From Ignavibacteriales bacterium (GTDB lineage Bacteria > Bacteroidota > Ignavibacteria > T3Sed10-11), in the NCBI GenBank assembly GCA_003568415.1, contig PWXV01000039.1, forward strand, positions 1 through 39,451: DNA of 39,451 nucleotides. Direction: 5' to 3'. Of the stretch, positions 15,813 to 26,239 are shown piece by piece. The notes beneath the pieces are model-generated. The model was given only the letters and a program-made list of their open reading frames with translations. It was not told where the DNA came from and did no database searches. The position numbers and the translations under genes are program-made. Positions within the stretch are counted from its first letter, which is position 1, and each line of letters starts with the position of its first letter.

Positions 15813-17414
15813 ATGAACTACGATAAAGATCTCCAATCAATCCAGGAAGTCCGTAACCTTGTTACAAAAGCAAAAGTGGCACAACAGGACTTCAAACAGT
15901 TCCCGCAATCGAATGTCGATCGTATTGTTGCTGCCATGGCGAAGGCGGGTGAAGAAGCTGCAGAACGCCTCGGCGTGATGGCGTGTGAAGAGACGGGTTT
16001 CGGAAAACCCGAAGATAAAAAATTGAAGAACATTTTCGGCACAAAACATACTTACGAAAGCATTAAAGATCTGAGAACAGTCGGTATTATCCGTGAGGAC
16101 CACGAGAACCGGATCATCGAGATTGCAGAACCGATGGGAGTTGTTGCAGCACTCATTCCTTCCACCAATCCGACATCGACTGTTATGTTTAAAGCATTGA
16201 TTTCAGTGAAAGGACGCAATGCGATTGTCGCAAGTCCGCACCCCCGGGCTGTGAAATGTACACACGAAGCTGTACGCATATTGCAGGAAGCCGCCGAACG
16301 CGAAGGAGCTCCTCCTAACCTGATATCCTGCATGGAAAACGTTTCTCTCGAGGGCACCGATGAGTTGATGCATCACAAAGCGGTCGATGTAATACTCGCA
16401 ACCGGCTCAACACCGATGGTTCGCGCCGCGTACAGCGCCGGCAAACCGGCGTACGGTGTCGGATCGGGAAATGTACCGGCGTTCATTGAACGGACCGCCA
16501 ATGTTCGGAAAGCGGTAGCCGATGTTCTCTCCGGGAAGACATTTGATAACGGTACCCTGTGCTCCACCGAATCTGCTTTGATCTGTGATGCCCCGTTGCG
16601 CGATGCTGTCATGACAGAATGTAAGACACGCGGCGGACATTTTGTTACCGGCAATGATAAGCTGAAACTTGAACGTCTGATGTTCGATCCCCGCGGCGCA
16701 CTTAATCCGGATATGGTCGGGAAGCCTGCTACCTATATCGCACATAACGCCGGTATCGATGTACCTCAGGATACGAAAGTACTCATCGCAGAATGTACAT
16801 CGGTGGGAAAAGAAGAACCACTCTCCCGGGAGAAACTTTCACCGGTACTCTCATTCTTTGTCGATGACGGCTGGCTTGCAGGGTGTCACCGTTGTATCGA
16901 TCTGTTAAATTTCGGCGGTATCGGTCACACGATGGTGATCCATTCCGAGGATCAGGATATTATTATGAAATTTGCTCTTGAAAAACCGGCATTCAGAATA
17001 CTGGTTAACACACAGGCAGCACTCGGCGCAGTCGGTTATACAACAGGACTTGAACCGTCGATGACACTCGGTCCGGGCACGATGGGCGGATCTATCATCT
17101 CCGACAATGTCACCGCGCGGCATATGATAAATATCAAACGGCTTGCATATGAAACCCGTCCGTTTCTTGCAGAGTTTGAAAATAAAAAACCGCCATTCCC
17201 CGAAAAGAAATCGGTGTCTTCAGATGACACACAAACCGATTGGATTAAGCAAATCGAAGAACGTTTGTTGCAGCGCGCAGGAAATGTTGCAATCCCTGAA
17301 CGGAAAACAAAGCACAGACCGGATAACGGCGGTAAACAAAAAGAATTCGGAACCGGAATAACCGAAAAAGATATTGCAAAAATTATCGATGAGTTTGCCA
17401 GTAAGTACCGGTGA
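15813..17414 (+). CDS. Acylating aldehyde dehydrogenase (CoA-dependent)
   Basis: 533 residues from the ATG at 15813. It is of the EutE/PduP/AdhE N-domain type: it should oxidise acetaldehyde or a short aldehyde to acyl-CoA with NAD+, or the reverse. Catalytic C250 lies in [10 protein letters not shown], the cofactor region has [15 protein letters not shown], and IPSTNPTST (115-123) is the family signature. After the catalytic domain (to about 445) comes a polar linker of some 65 residues and a final amphipathic helix ([17 protein letters not shown]) that resembles a microcompartment encapsulation peptide. No shell-protein gene is in the window. Its stop overlaps the next gene's GTG by four bases. 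Confidence 0.92.
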   Translation: MNYDKDLQSIQEVRNLVTKAKVAQQDFKQFPQSNVDRIVAAMAKAGEEAAERLGVMACEETGFGKPEDKKLKNIFGTKHTYESIKDLRTVGIIREDHENRIIEIAEPMGVVAALIPSTNPTSTVMFKALISVKGRNAIVASPHPRAVKCTHEAVRILQEAAEREGAPPNLISCMENVSLEGTDELMHHKAVDVILATGSTPMVRAAYSAGKPAYGVGSGNVPAFIERTANVRKAVADVLSGKTFDNGTLCSTESALICDAPLRDAVMTECKTRGGHFVTGNDKLKLERLMFDPRGALNPDMVGKPATYIAHNAGIDVPQDTKVLIAECTSVGKEEPLSREKLSPVLSFFVDDGWLAGCHRCIDLLNFGGIGHTMVIHSEDQDIIMKFALEKPAFRILVNTQAALGAVGYTTGLEPSMTLGPGTMGGSIISDNVTARHMINIKRLAYETRPFLAEFENKKPPFPEKKSVSSDDTQTDWIKQIEERLLQRAGNVAIPERKTKHRPDNGGKQKEFGTGITEKDIAKIIDEFASKYR

Positions 17415-18025
17415 GTAAAAAAACGGAACATATTTACCTCCCGCTCCCGAGATCATTTTACGAAAGAACACCGGTACAACTTGCCCGAAAACTTATCGGT
17501 ACATTGCTCATACGAATAATCGATAACAGATCATTGATTGCACGCATTGTCGAAGTTGAGGCATACGGCGGTGCGGACGATCCCGCCTCACACGCCTATC
17601 GTGGTATAACCGAACGGAATAAGGTAATGTTCAACAGTGGTGGTTATTCCTATGTTTATTTCACGTATGGGATGCATTATTGTTTTAACGTTGTCGCAGG
17701 GAAAGGGAAAAGAGCGGGTGCTGTGTTGATACGTGCTGCAGAACCGATCGAAGGTATCGACATTATGCAACGAAACCGAAGCAAAGAAAACCTCCGTGAT
17801 TTACTCAGCGGTCCGGCCAAATTGTGTCAGGCATTTTCGATCGATAAAAGTTTCAATGGAATCCCCCTCGATACCCCTTCGCTGTATCTATCTAAGAATA
17901 CTGAGTTGAAGACCCAAAAAATTAAAACTACTTCAAGAATAGGTATAAGAGAAGCACTTGACAAAAAGTGGCGGTTTTTGGATCCGGAGAATGAGTTTGT
18001 GTCTGTAGGAGTAAAAAGTTCTTAA
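17411..18025 (+). CDS. 3-methyladenine (alkylpurine) DNA glycosylase, AAG/MPG family
   Basis: 204 residues, GTG start overlapping the preceding stop. The AAG fold is shown by ARKLIGTLL, the catalytic-glutamate block RIVEVEAYGGADDPASHAY (E49 activates water), YVYFTYGMHYCFNVV and AVLIRAAEP. The enzyme removes alkylated or deaminated purines at the start of base excision repair. It closes the plus-strand repair run and converges on uvrA. Confidence 0.94.
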   Translation: MSKKTEHIYLPLPRSFYERTPVQLARKLIGTLLIRIIDNRSLIARIVEVEAYGGADDPASHAYRGITERNKVMFNSGGYSYVYFTYGMHYCFNVVAGKGKRAGAVLIRAAEPIEGIDIMQRNRSKENLRDLLSGPAKLCQAFSIDKSFNGIPLDTPSLYLSKNTELKTQKIKTTSRIGIREALDKKWRFLDPENEFVSVGVKSS

Positions 18026-18128
18026 ATAAACAGGAACAACTCAGCCGATCATCCAAGCACGTTTCCCATCACACATTGAAGCCCATCTCCCTTGATGTTT
18101 CCATTACTCAGATAGCTCCATCAACCGC

Positions 18129-21014
18129 TCATTTCCCCCTCCTTTTCGGTTTCGCGATCTCCGGGATATCGATTCCTTCGCGTGTTAATTCGGCTTTAAG
18201 GAACTGGCCGGTATATGACTCCTTTATTGCCGCTACTTCTTCGGGTGTTCCTTCAGCAACGAGATATCCTCCTTCTGCACCGCCTTCAGGGCCCAGATCG
18301 ATTATATGGTCGGCAACTTTGATAACATCAAGATTATGCTCGATCACAATCACCGTATTTCCCTTATCGGCTAATTTATTTAACACCGATAGCAACATGC
18401 GTACGTCCTCAAAATGTAATCCGGTCGTCGGCTCGTCGAGAATATAAAGTGTCTTGCCGGTTCCTACTTTGGATAATTCTGTCGAAAGCTTCACACGCTG
18501 TGCTTCACCGCCCGACAAGGTTGTTGCCTGCTGACCGAGTCTGATGTAACCAAGGCCTACATCATAAAGCGTCTGCAGTTTTCGTTTGACACGGGGTAAT
18601 TCACTAAAAAATTCAAGCGCTTCGGAAACGGTCATCTGCAGAACGTCCGCGATAGTTTTGTTCTTAAACGTCACATCAAGCGTTTCACGGTTATATCGCT
18701 TACCGCGGCATGCATCACAGGTTACATACACGTCGGGCAGGAAATTCATCTCGATTTTCCGCACACCGTCACCTTCACACTCCTCACATCGACCTCCCTT
18801 CACATTAAAACTGAATCTGCCCGGTTTATAACCGCGAAGTTTAGCCTCCGGAAGTTGAGCATAGAGATCCCGGATAATCGTAAATAAACCTGTATAGGTT
18901 GCGGGATTAGATCGCGGTGTACGACCGATGGGAGATTGATCGATCTCAATCACCTTATCGATATTTTCAATACCTTCAATACTTTTATGCGGCAATGATA
19001 CCGTCACCGAGCGATAAATAGCTTTTGCTAATTCGGGATACAATGTTTCATTTATAAGTGATGATTTGCCCGAACCGCTTACCCCGGTAACGCAAATGAA
19101 TTTGCCGAGCGGGATCTTTACATCGATCTTCTTCAGATTATTACCCGATGCTCCCACAACGGTGACTGCTTTTCCGTTACCCTCTCTTCGTTGCCGTGGT
19201 ATTTCAATTTTTTTAATGCCACGAAGGTACTCCATGGTAAGCGATTTACCATTCACGGAGGCCGGGTTCCCGCTGCTCACAAGAAATCCGCCATGTTCTC
19301 CCGCACCGGGACCGAGGTCAATAATATGATCGGCACTTTCGATCATCTCGCGGTCATGCTCCACCACGATAATGGTATTACCGAGATCGCGTAATTCTTT
19401 TAATGAACCGATCAGTTTTATATTATCCCGCTGATGCAAACCGATACTCGGCTCATCCAGAATATACATAACACCGACAAGTTGTGAACCGATCTGTGTA
19501 GCAAGCCGGATACGCTGTGACTCACCACCCGATAAGGTACGTGCTGAGCGGTCAAGGGTCAGGTAGCCCAAACCTACATTCAGAAGAAACGATAACCGAT
19601 CATTTAACTCTTTCAAAATTTGGTTGGCAATTCTTGCCTGCCGCTCGGTGAGTTCGATATGCCGAAAGAATCTTTGTGCATCGACAATATGCATCTGTAC
19701 AATATCGGCAATGGTATAATCGAAACCCGTCTTTTGATCTTTTATCAGAACGGCAAGACTTTCTTTTCGTAACCGCCCACCCTTGCACGTTTCGCATATC
19801 CTGGTCGACATAAATGATTCAACCCAGTCGCGTATATTACCGGAACTGGTCTCTTCGAAATAATTCCGTAATGTCTCTATAATGCCGGCAAAACGATGGC
19901 GGTAGGTAACCGAGCGACCGCTTGAATATTTATACTGCACATCGAACCGCTCATCCCCGGCACCGTACAATAATGTTTGATATTGTTTATTTGTCAATTT
20001 ATTAATCGGCGTATCAAAGTCGATATTAAGGTCTTTTGCAACAGCCCGCACCTGACTGTACAGCCAGGTAGACCGCGGCTTGCCGAGTGCAGCAATTCCA
20101 CTTTCATTAATACTCTTCGATGGATCCGGAATGATTAGCGACAGGTCAAATTCCTGTTTGCGTCCCAATCCCTCACACGCTGTGCACCATCCGTATGGAG
20201 AGTTAAAGCTAAATGAATTTGGTGCCGGCTCGGGATAGCTCATCCCGCAGGTATCGCACGCAAAGTGCTGACTGAAAATCCGGTCTTCTTTCTCATCGTT
20301 CATAATGAGCACACCCCCACCATATTCAAGCGCAACCTCCACCGAATCGGCAAGTCGTGAACGGGATTTCTCCGAAGGTTCCAACCGGTCGATAACAATT
20401 TCAATATCATGGATCTGATAGCGGTTTGCCTTCATCCCCGGCTTGATATCTTTGACCTTTCCGTCGATACGTACCCGAAGGAATCCGTCTTTTCTTATCT
20501 GCTCGAATAGTTCGCGGTAATGACCTTTGCGACCGCGCACCACCGGCCCGAGTATCATCACCGGCTTCCCCTCTGCTGCCGCAATAATATTATCGATGAT
20601 CTGGTCAACCGTCTGCTTTTTGACAGGTTTCCGGCACCTATAGCAATGTTGTACACCTGCGCGGGCAAATAACAAGCGGAGATAATCATATATCTCTGTA
20701 ACCGTTCCAACCGTAGAGCGGGGATTATGAGCAACTGATTTTTGTTCGATAGAAATGGACGGACTGAGTCCCTCAATGTAATCCACATCTGGTTTTTCCA
20801 TTACTCCCACAAACTGGCGTGCGTATGCGGACATTGTCTCCACATACCGGCGCTGTCCCTCGGCATACACCGTATCAAATGCCAGCGACGATTTCCCGGA
20901 ACCCGATAACCCCGTGATAACTATCAGATTTTCGCGGGGTATATCGAGGTCGATATTTTTCAAATTATGTTCGCGGGCACCGCGGATGATGACTGCGTTA
21001 TTTTGTCCATCCAT
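18129..21014 (-). CDS. uvrA: Excinuclease ABC subunit A
   Basis: 961 residues, full length. Two ABC ATPase units are visible: Walker [10 protein letters not shown] (35-43) and VSGSGKSS in the second half; signatures LSGGESQRI and LSGGEAQRV; Walker B ILDEPS and ILDEPT. Zinc-binding pairs include CDTC...CTAC and CEEC...CDAC, and the damage-sensing C-terminal zinc module is intact. UvrA finds bulky lesions and loads UvrB for nucleotide excision repair. The stop codon converges on the glycosylase gene with about 100 bases between. Confidence 0.97.
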   Translation of the reverse strand: MDGQNNAVIIRGAREHNLKNIDLDIPRENLIVITGLSGSGKSSLAFDTVYAEGQRRYVETMSAYARQFVGVMEKPDVDYIEGLSPSISIEQKSVAHNPRSTVGTVTEIYDYLRLLFARAGVQHCYRCRKPVKKQTVDQIIDNIIAAAEGKPVMILGPVVRGRKGHYRELFEQIRKDGFLRVRIDGKVKDIKPGMKANRYQIHDIEIVIDRLEPSEKSRSRLADSVEVALEYGGGVLIMNDEKEDRIFSQHFACDTCGMSYPEPAPNSFSFNSPYGWCTACEGLGRKQEFDLSLIIPDPSKSINESGIAALGKPRSTWLYSQVRAVAKDLNIDFDTPINKLTNKQYQTLLYGAGDERFDVQYKYSSGRSVTYRHRFAGIIETLRNYFEETSSGNIRDWVESFMSTRICETCKGGRLRKESLAVLIKDQKTGFDYTIADIVQMHIVDAQRFFRHIELTERQARIANQILKELNDRLSFLLNVGLGYLTLDRSARTLSGGESQRIRLATQIGSQLVGVMYILDEPSIGLHQRDNIKLIGSLKELRDLGNTIIVVEHDREMIESADHIIDLGPGAGEHGGFLVSSGNPASVNGKSLTMEYLRGIKKIEIPRQRREGNGKAVTVVGASGNNLKKIDVKIPLGKFICVTGVSGSGKSSLINETLYPELAKAIYRSVTVSLPHKSIEGIENIDKVIEIDQSPIGRTPRSNPATYTGLFTIIRDLYAQLPEAKLRGYKPGRFSFNVKGGRCEECEGDGVRKIEMNFLPDVYVTCDACRGKRYNRETLDVTFKNKTIADVLQMTVSEALEFFSELPRVKRKLQTLYDVGLGYIRLGQQATTLSGGEAQRVKLSTELSKVGTGKTLYILDEPTTGLHFEDVRMLLSVLNKLADKGNTVIVIEHNLDVIKVADHIIDLGPEGGAEGGYLVAEGTPEEVAAIKESYTGQFLKAELTREGIDIPEIAKPKRRGK

Positions 21015-21089
21015 ATTTGGTTCTCTTAACTGCAGAATTAATAACCTATCAAATTAGATAATTTTTAGGTTAATTTCAATTTACATTTC

Positions 21090-21215
21090 TTATTGAGGAT
21101 TGAAGGGCATATCGGGATAGCCGGGATGTCGTCTATACATACGACGAATACCTACTACATTTAAAAAACCAATAAATAAGATCGCAGATAATAGAGGAAT
21201 TTGAAATTGAGACAC
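21090..21215 (-). CDS. Possible 41-residue membrane peptide
   Basis: Between the DUF4382 lipoprotein gene and uvrA, both minus. A frame from a GTG at 21215 encodes one hydrophobic helix (about 7-22, LLSAILFIGFLNVVG) followed by a basic, proline-rich tail (RRMYRRHPGYPDMPFNPQ). The tail has ordinary codon use, but no Shine-Dalgarno sequence is seen and the start is arbitrary. I recognise no family. Confidence 0.3.
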   Translation of the reverse strand: MSQFQIPLLSAILFIGFLNVVGIRRMYRRHPGYPDMPFNPQ

Positions 21216-21239
21216 AGGAGATATTTGCAGAATAGAGAA

Positions 21240-21271
21240 ACGCACGGACGTTCTCCTGAACGCCCGTACGT
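21240..21271 (-). terminator. Probable terminator after the DUF4382 lipoprotein gene
   Basis: ACGCACGGACGTTC (21240-21253) and GAACGCCCGTACGT (21258-21271) form a 14-bp stem with two wobble-type mismatches and a 4-base loop. It lies 26 bases past the lipoprotein stop, and on the minus strand is followed by the pyrimidine-rich TTCTCTATT. Confidence 0.55.
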
Positions 21272-21297
21272 CCCAAGGTATGGTTGTAAGCGTTTAC

Positions 21298-22119
21298 TTA
21301 CTCAGCTTCAAGTGTAATATCGCCAAGATCAGTTACCTGTCCCACAACCACGGTCACCTTATTGTCAAGTCGTTTGGTTTGATATCCTTCTTTTTCAACT
21401 TCGACAAAATAATCACCGGGAGCAAGATGGACCATCGTAAATCCACCTTCCTCATTTGTTCCGGCAGTGGCTACGGTATCTTCTGATTCATCAAGAACGC
21501 TGACAGTTGCATTCTCAACCGGATTTTCCCCGGTATCGACAACTCGACCGGTGAGATCCCCGGATTCTGCAATAGACTGTACACGAATAACCGGATTGAG
21601 GATCCAGAGCCCTGACTCCCCTGCTTCATGAATCGAGCGTCTCGCATCAAAATCCAGCAAAATTTCATATGTTTCATCAGCTTCGATTGTAAAGTCATAG
21701 TGTAACTTTAAACCCGTCTGCTGGCCGCTCGGTACTTTCAAATGATGTTCGTCACCATCCTTCAATACAACGTAGTTATTATCGGTAAGAATCAACCTGA
21801 TCTGTGTATAATTCCCGGCACTCAGCACTTCATCTCCGATAGCAACCATCACACCATTAGTCAATTCGAGGAGATCGAATTTGCCCTCCTCTTCATCGAC
21901 ATCGAAGGTATTTACAACCTTCCACGCATCCTCATCGGCTGAGTGAACCTCCACACGCTCGATCTGAATATTCACTTTACTAAAATCACCGGGTGCATCG
22001 GTGAGATAAATTAAAAGCGTTCCGGTTCCGTTTGAAGGTCCGAACACATCGGTATCACAGCCGAGATACACCAAACCAAAAGCAATGAAAAAAATAAATG
22101 GTACAAACAGACGTTTCAT
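21298..22119 (-). CDS. Lipoprotein with DUF4382 and carboxypeptidase-regulatory-like domains
   Basis: 273 residues. The lipobox LVYLGC puts the modified cysteine at C21. Residues about 33-180 are a DUF4382 domain (GTLLIYLTDAPGDFSKVNI...RLILTDNNYVVL), and about 188-271 a CarboxypepD_reg-like beta sandwich (GRVVDTGENPVENATVSVLD...VHLAPGDYFVEVEKEGY). Such proteins sit at the cell surface or in the periplasm of many Bacteroidota-related and Deltaproteobacteria-like genomes; their function is unknown. It is monocistronic, with a hairpin terminator downstream. Confidence 0.88.
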   Translation of the reverse strand: MKRLFVPFIFFIAFGLVYLGCDTDVFGPSNGTGTLLIYLTDAPGDFSKVNIQIERVEVHSADEDAWKVVNTFDVDEEEGKFDLLELTNGVMVAIGDEVLSAGNYTQIRLILTDNNYVVLKDGDEHHLKVPSGQQTGLKLHYDFTIEADETYEILLDFDARRSIHEAGESGLWILNPVIRVQSIAESGDLTGRVVDTGENPVENATVSVLDESEDTVATAGTNEEGGFTMVHLAPGDYFVEVEKEGYQTKRLDNKVTVVVGQVTDLGDITLEAE

Positions 22120-22435
22120 CGAACAATCCTCCTGTATTTATTCTGGAAATTTTCCATCCTTGCATGCAACTCCACATTTTTTATTAACACACTTATACAA
22201 ATATCAAGAATCATACCAATGTAAGCTAAAGGTAATAGCATCTATAAACTACAAATAAACAATGTGTTACAATGATTATATGTGATCTTGCAATACTATT
22301 TCATTCCCATACAGTGAAGTATTGTAGAAATTACAACAATCCTGCCATATTTTTAATTGTAGTGTTTTCTTAGTACCTTAATTTCACAAACCATAAGCTG
22401 ATATATCACTGACACCAAACCTGAAACAATAAAAT
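22120..22435. other. AT-rich divergent intergenic region
   Basis: Some 316 bases between the lipoprotein gene (minus) and the acetyltransferase gene (plus). I see no reading frame, repeat or RNA structure worth naming. It must carry the two divergent promoters. Confidence 0.5.
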
Positions 22436-22990
22436 ATGAACGCTAATAAATACCCTGAGTTCTTACAAGGAAAGAAAATTTATCTGAGAGCGTATGTACC
22501 CGGCGACGAAAATATGATAGCACGTATCGAGAACCATCCCGATCCCCGGGAAACATTGTTTTATGCAATACCGACAACACTGGAGCAGCAGCGTGAAAAG
22601 ATGAACAAATTAGTTGCAGACCATACATCAATTCATTTTACAATATGCCGTAATGAAGACGATGAACCGGTCGGGCAAACGGCATTCGTCCGGATTGATT
22701 GGGTAGGGAGAATGGCGATATACTATATCGGCATTGCCGATAAAATTAACTGGAACAAAGGATATGGAAAAGAGACCACCGCTTTGATGCTTGACTATGC
22801 CTTCAACACATTGAATTTAAACAGAATTCAATTGCATGTTGCGGCAGAAAATGAAGCGGCGGTAAAGATATATCAAAAATCGGGATATACAATTGAAGGG
22901 ACATTGCGTGAGGCAATGTACCATAACGGGAAATACTGTGATTTTCATGTAATGGGGATACTTCGTAGAGATTGGGAGAAATTACAATAA
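22436..22990 (+). CDS. GNAT-family N-acetyltransferase
   Basis: 184 residues of the RimJ/RimL-like type: an N-terminal strand KIYLRAYVPGD, central strands HFTICRNEDDEPVGQTAFVRID, the acetyl-CoA loop NKGYGKETTALMLDYAF, and the C-terminal LNRIQLHVAAENEAAVKIYQKSGY. It transfers acetyl from acetyl-CoA to an amine; the acceptor, whether a protein N-terminus, polyamine or small molecule, cannot be told. No strong Shine-Dalgarno is seen. It converges on the HAD-type gene. Confidence 0.92.
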   Translation: MNANKYPEFLQGKKIYLRAYVPGDENMIARIENHPDPRETLFYAIPTTLEQQREKMNKLVADHTSIHFTICRNEDDEPVGQTAFVRIDWVGRMAIYYIGIADKINWNKGYGKETTALMLDYAFNTLNLNRIQLHVAAENEAAVKIYQKSGYTIEGTLREAMYHNGKYCDFHVMGILRRDWEKLQ

Positions 22991-23001
22991 CGCGAAATAT
23001 T

Positions 23002-23514
23002 TCAGGATATTTTCTTTCTCGCCACAGCTATATTTTGTGTATTTTGTTGTAATATTCCCAATGCCCGACTGTATGCATCGTCTGTGCCGAAGCCATATTG
23101 ATATGTTGTTTTCACGATTCGATCATGCGGGATGCCTGCAAGAAGGTTGTATTCACAATCATCTATCACAACATAATTCTCAACAGACGGATTTTTTGAA
23201 AGCCAGGTTAGTATCTCCCGGCCACGATGTCCGCGCATAGTTCTATTATCTGTTACAAACGGAGTGACATCAATAACCGGCGGATCATTAACTCCACCAC
23301 ATTTTAAAATCGTCATGAGCTGCCGGATCGAATTGTTGAGCCGTAATGAAGAGATAACAACAATACGTCCATTGGTCTCCTCAAGCAATCGATTCAGGTT
23401 TCGTACTGCAGCGTGATCGAAACCATTCTGGCTTTCTGATATATCGTGCAGTTCATTATATACATTATTGGCCGTTCTTAAAACTCCGTCTATATCGAGA
23501 AAAATCACTTTCAT
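23002..23514 (-). CDS. HAD-superfamily hydrolase (Swiss-army-knife RNA-repair type)
   Basis: 170 residues; I chose the ATG at 23514 over the adjacent GTG because GAGGG sits at better distance. Motif I is FLDIDGVLR with the nucleophile and acid aspartates, motif II is VVISSLR (around residue 55), and the late acidic motif is VVIDDCEYNL. The overall look matches the short HAD domain described in Swiss-army-knife RNA repair proteins, here as a stand-alone protein. A phosphatase activity is likely; substrate unknown. Confidence 0.8.
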   Translation of the reverse strand: MKVIFLDIDGVLRTANNVYNELHDISESQNGFDHAAVRNLNRLLEETNGRIVVISSLRLNNSIRQLMTILKCGGVNDPPVIDVTPFVTDNRTMRGHRGREILTWLSKNPSVENYVVIDDCEYNLLAGIPHDRIVKTTYQYGFGTDDAYSRALGILQQNTQNIAVARKKIS

Positions 23515-23870
23515 CACAATCCCTCATTACCCAATAATTACACTGGTTAAAATTATATTGTAATAGATAAGGCAAAAAGTAGGCCAATATTTGATGACAA
23601 TAATGGACTAAATTATGATTCCTCAGGTACGCGTGCGGGGTTAGAAATGTGATTTTTTTAACTTTTTATTTTTTAAATACTTTTAACCTCTGTAAAAAAT
23701 ACATACACAGGTAATATTTTCTATATAAATTCACACTGAGATAGTAAATCCGGAACCCAAAAAATCGAGGTTTTTTATGATTATAGAAAAGACGGAGGGA
23801 TTTTCTTGGCCTGAAATGATGATAATCGCCACGAAAACCCATACTTTTTAAACTACAAAACCGGAACTAA
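23515..23870. other. Non-coding stretch downstream of the receiver remnant
   Basis: About 356 AT-rich bases between the HAD-type gene and the receiver pseudogene. No frame in either direction shows domain character. I looked for the continuation of the broken receiver gene and could not recognise it, so the rest of that gene is probably deleted or decayed. Confidence 0.5.
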
Positions 23871-24038
23871 TTAAATCATCTCGGCAATGAAAACAAGATC
23901 ATACTGTTCTTCCTTTACTATTGTAATTGCATTCTCGCCATTTGCAGCCGTATCGACATTATATCCCTTATCGGCCCGGAATTTAATGTGTGTTTTCAAC
24001 AGATCGATCTCGTCATCAACTCAGAGCAGTTTTTCCAT
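23871..24038 (-). pseudogene. Decayed PorX-type response regulator fragment
   Basis: AGGAG precedes an ATG at 24038. The frame reads M-E-K-L-L, then TGA (24021-24023), then VDDEIDLLKTHIKF, ADKGYNVDTAANGENA and EEQYDLVFIAEM before a TAA at 23871. This is the first ~55 residues of the receiver of PglZ-domain response regulators (PorX), whose start is typically MKKILWVDDEIDLLKPH. The TGA falls exactly where the family has Trp (TGG to TGA), the phospho-acceptor Asp is replaced by Ala, and everything after is lost. PorX controls the type IX secretion system in Bacteroidota. Confidence 0.75.
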
Positions 24039-24212
24039 TCTCCTATTTTTACTATTTCCCTGCAATTCGTTCAAAATGAGCAAACTTTAACATTTTCGCA
24101 ATAACTGGACCAGAGTCAAACAGTCAAATTGTCATCAAGGTGACAGCAAAAAACCTTTGATTGTCTTATATTAGAAAATAATCTAGGATCTCGCTTTGAG
24201 GAACTACTGATC

Positions 24213-25346
24213 ATGCAAGCCGGGCTAATTACTTTTTTTGCTGCGTCATTTTTTTTGTTATTTGGTTGCTCACAGCAAGTTACACGTGAGGAACCACCTG
24301 TGGACCCTCTTGAACAATGGGACACAGATATATCCATCCGCTCGGTTCCTCTCCGTGAATTTAAAGCAATACTTCCGAGAGACGTCATTCCTCCTATTGA
24401 TGATCCGGTGTACTGGAATGTTGAACAAGCGTCAGGCACATATTTTGAACATGAACCGGTCATGGCCATAGATATAAACGGTGATGTTCGCGCCTATCCG
24501 CTTAGCGTCTTAATGTATCATGAAATTGTCAATGATGTCGTCGGCAACGTACCGGTATCGGTTACCTACTGTCCGCTCTGTAATGCTGCCATTGTATTTG
24601 ACCGCCGACTTGAATTCAATGATGAAGAATATCTTCTCAATTATGGTACCTCGGGAATGTTACGAAAAAGTGACCTTGTGATGTGGGACAGGCAAACCGA
24701 AACCTGGTGGCAGCAACTGACCGGTGAGGCACTCGTGGGTGAATTAACGGGTGCGACCTTGACGATGATCCCCTCAGTTCTTATATCATTTAATGAATTT
24801 ATTCGTAACTATCCCGACGGCCAGGTTCTCTCCACCGATACAGGCTACGACCGGGAGTACGGAAAAAATGTATATGTCGGCTATGATGATCCGAACAATC
24901 GTCCTGATTTTTTTGATGGAAGGATTGATGAGCGGTTACCTGCTATGGAACGGGTAATTAATATCACTGTTGATGGTAATCACCGGGTATATCCGCTGAC
25001 CGTAATAAAAAAAGAGAAAGTTATTAATGACTCCCCGTTTGGCAAGCCAATAGTAATTTTTCACCAGAGCGGAACGGTATCCGTAATGGACGATGAAATG
25101 ATCCAAAATTCTCGGGACGTCGGGGCCGTTGGCGTATTTGATCCGCATATTAACGGTCAGAGGCTGACCTTTCAAAAGACTGAACAGGGTTTTATTGACA
25201 ACGAGACAAATACAGTATGGACCATTGCTGGCAAAGCTATTGAAGGTGAATTACAGGGCAAACAATTGAGCTGGATATTCCACGGGAATCATTTCGCATT
25301 TGCATGGCTGGCTTTCTATCCGAACACCGAGATATACGGTCAATGA
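24213..25346 (+). CDS. DUF3179 domain lipoprotein
   Basis: 377 residues. A signal peptide with lipobox LLFGC puts the lipid-bearing cysteine at 19. The remainder is a DUF3179 domain: AYPLSVLMYHEIVND, the cysteine motif SVTYCPLCNAAIVFDR, MWDRQTETWWQQLTGEA and, at the end, FHGNHFAFAWLAFYP. The family is secreted, widespread and uncharacterised; the CPLC pair suggests metal or redox chemistry. GAGG lies 11 bases before the ATG. It converges on the DUF481 gene with 19 bases between stops. Confidence 0.9.
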   Translation: MQAGLITFFAASFFLLFGCSQQVTREEPPVDPLEQWDTDISIRSVPLREFKAILPRDVIPPIDDPVYWNVEQASGTYFEHEPVMAIDINGDVRAYPLSVLMYHEIVNDVVGNVPVSVTYCPLCNAAIVFDRRLEFNDEEYLLNYGTSGMLRKSDLVMWDRQTETWWQQLTGEALVGELTGATLTMIPSVLISFNEFIRNYPDGQVLSTDTGYDREYGKNVYVGYDDPNNRPDFFDGRIDERLPAMERVINITVDGNHRVYPLTVIKKEKVINDSPFGKPIVIFHQSGTVSVMDDEMIQNSRDVGAVGVFDPHINGQRLTFQKTEQGFIDNETNTVWTIAGKAIEGELQGKQLSWIFHGNHFAFAWLAFYPNTEIYGQ

Positions 25347-25365
25347 TATATTTCCCTGCTTCTAT

Positions 25366-26196
25366 TTATAAACTTATCATAACAGAGGTTGTGAACATAT
25401 GATCGGTTGGCCGTGCACGAATCCGGTTTCCCGTCTGCTGTCCCGATTGGTCAACTTCACGAATTAACCTGGGCTTATTATAATGACTTATGGAATATGC
25501 CATACGCAGTGAAAATGCTTTGGTGACCATAACATCAATAATGTTCTCTGAATCGATACGATAATCTTCCTCATTGCCCAGATCCATAAACAAATTGCTT
25601 TTTTGTCTGTACCGTACATGTGAATTAAATGTAACAGTCAATTCCGGTTTTAACACTGCAGAAAAATTTTCAGGTTTTTGACCGTTATCGACCACAAGCA
25701 TCTCCCTCGCATAATCAATCCCAAGCGGTAAGCTTAAATCGATTAGATCGCTGCTACTGAACAATTTGACGCCATACCCGCCCTGCACACTGTTTTTTAA
25801 CCAGTATCCTCTGTACTGATTACTTTGCATTGCACCTTCAGTAAACAGAAAACTGTGGAGTTGCGATGTTGTAAACCAATCGACACGGCTGCTGATTAAC
25901 CAGTTATTAGTTGATTCAATCCAGGGGCCGTCTGAATAACTTGCTTCCCCGTAGGCACCTTTTCCGTTCACCCGGATTCTGAATCGAGTGTATCTCTTTT
26001 GCAGTTCACTATCCAGCATAGCAGTCCGGGCGCTGTTATTGCCGCCGGATATACTCCCTCCAATCGCAAAATTAACCTCAAGCGGATACCTTTTCTTCTC
26101 CGTAATCTTTTTCACATCGGTACTGTCCTTTGCTACAGTTATACCGGAAAGGCTTATACATACAATTATTAAAACGCAGATTCTAATAAACTTCAA
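25366..26196 (-). CDS. DUF481-type outer-membrane beta-barrel protein
   Basis: 276 residues from a TTG start with GGAG upstream. A signal peptide ends near residue 22. The rest alternates polar and hydrophobic residues in about ten strands (RFRIRVNGKGAYGEAS, WLISSRVDWFTTSQLH, GYGVKLFSSSDLIDL, FSLRMAYSISHYNKP), the DUF481 pattern. The likely site is the outer membrane; function unknown. It is 43 bases downstream of the UroD-fold gene on the same strand, so it may be the last gene of the leftward methyltransferase transcript. Confidence 0.8.
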   Translation of the reverse strand: MKFIRICVLIIVCISLSGITVAKDSTDVKKITEKKRYPLEVNFAIGGSISGGNNSARTAMLDSELQKRYTRFRIRVNGKGAYGEASYSDGPWIESTNNWLISSRVDWFTTSQLHSFLFTEGAMQSNQYRGYWLKNSVQGGYGVKLFSSSDLIDLSLPLGIDYAREMLVVDNGQKPENFSAVLKPELTVTFNSHVRYRQKSNLFMDLGNEEDYRIDSENIIDVMVTKAFSLRMAYSISHYNKPRLIREVDQSGQQTGNRIRARPTDHMFTTSVMISL

Positions 26197-26239
26197 TCTT
26201 TAACGCTCCACATATCATTACTGAATTACACTGAAATAA

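Noticed and set aside
18026-18128. Possible small gene or terminator between the glycosylase gene and uvrA
   Set aside because: No frame of useful length and no convincing hairpin with a T-run.
24021-24023. UGA read as tryptophan (alternative code) or selenocysteine in the PorX-like frame
   Set aside because: Other genes here use TGG for Trp and TGA as a true stop (ruvC, the zinc ribbon, the dehydrogenase), and the frame is broken again by TAA and lacks the phospho-acceptor Asp.
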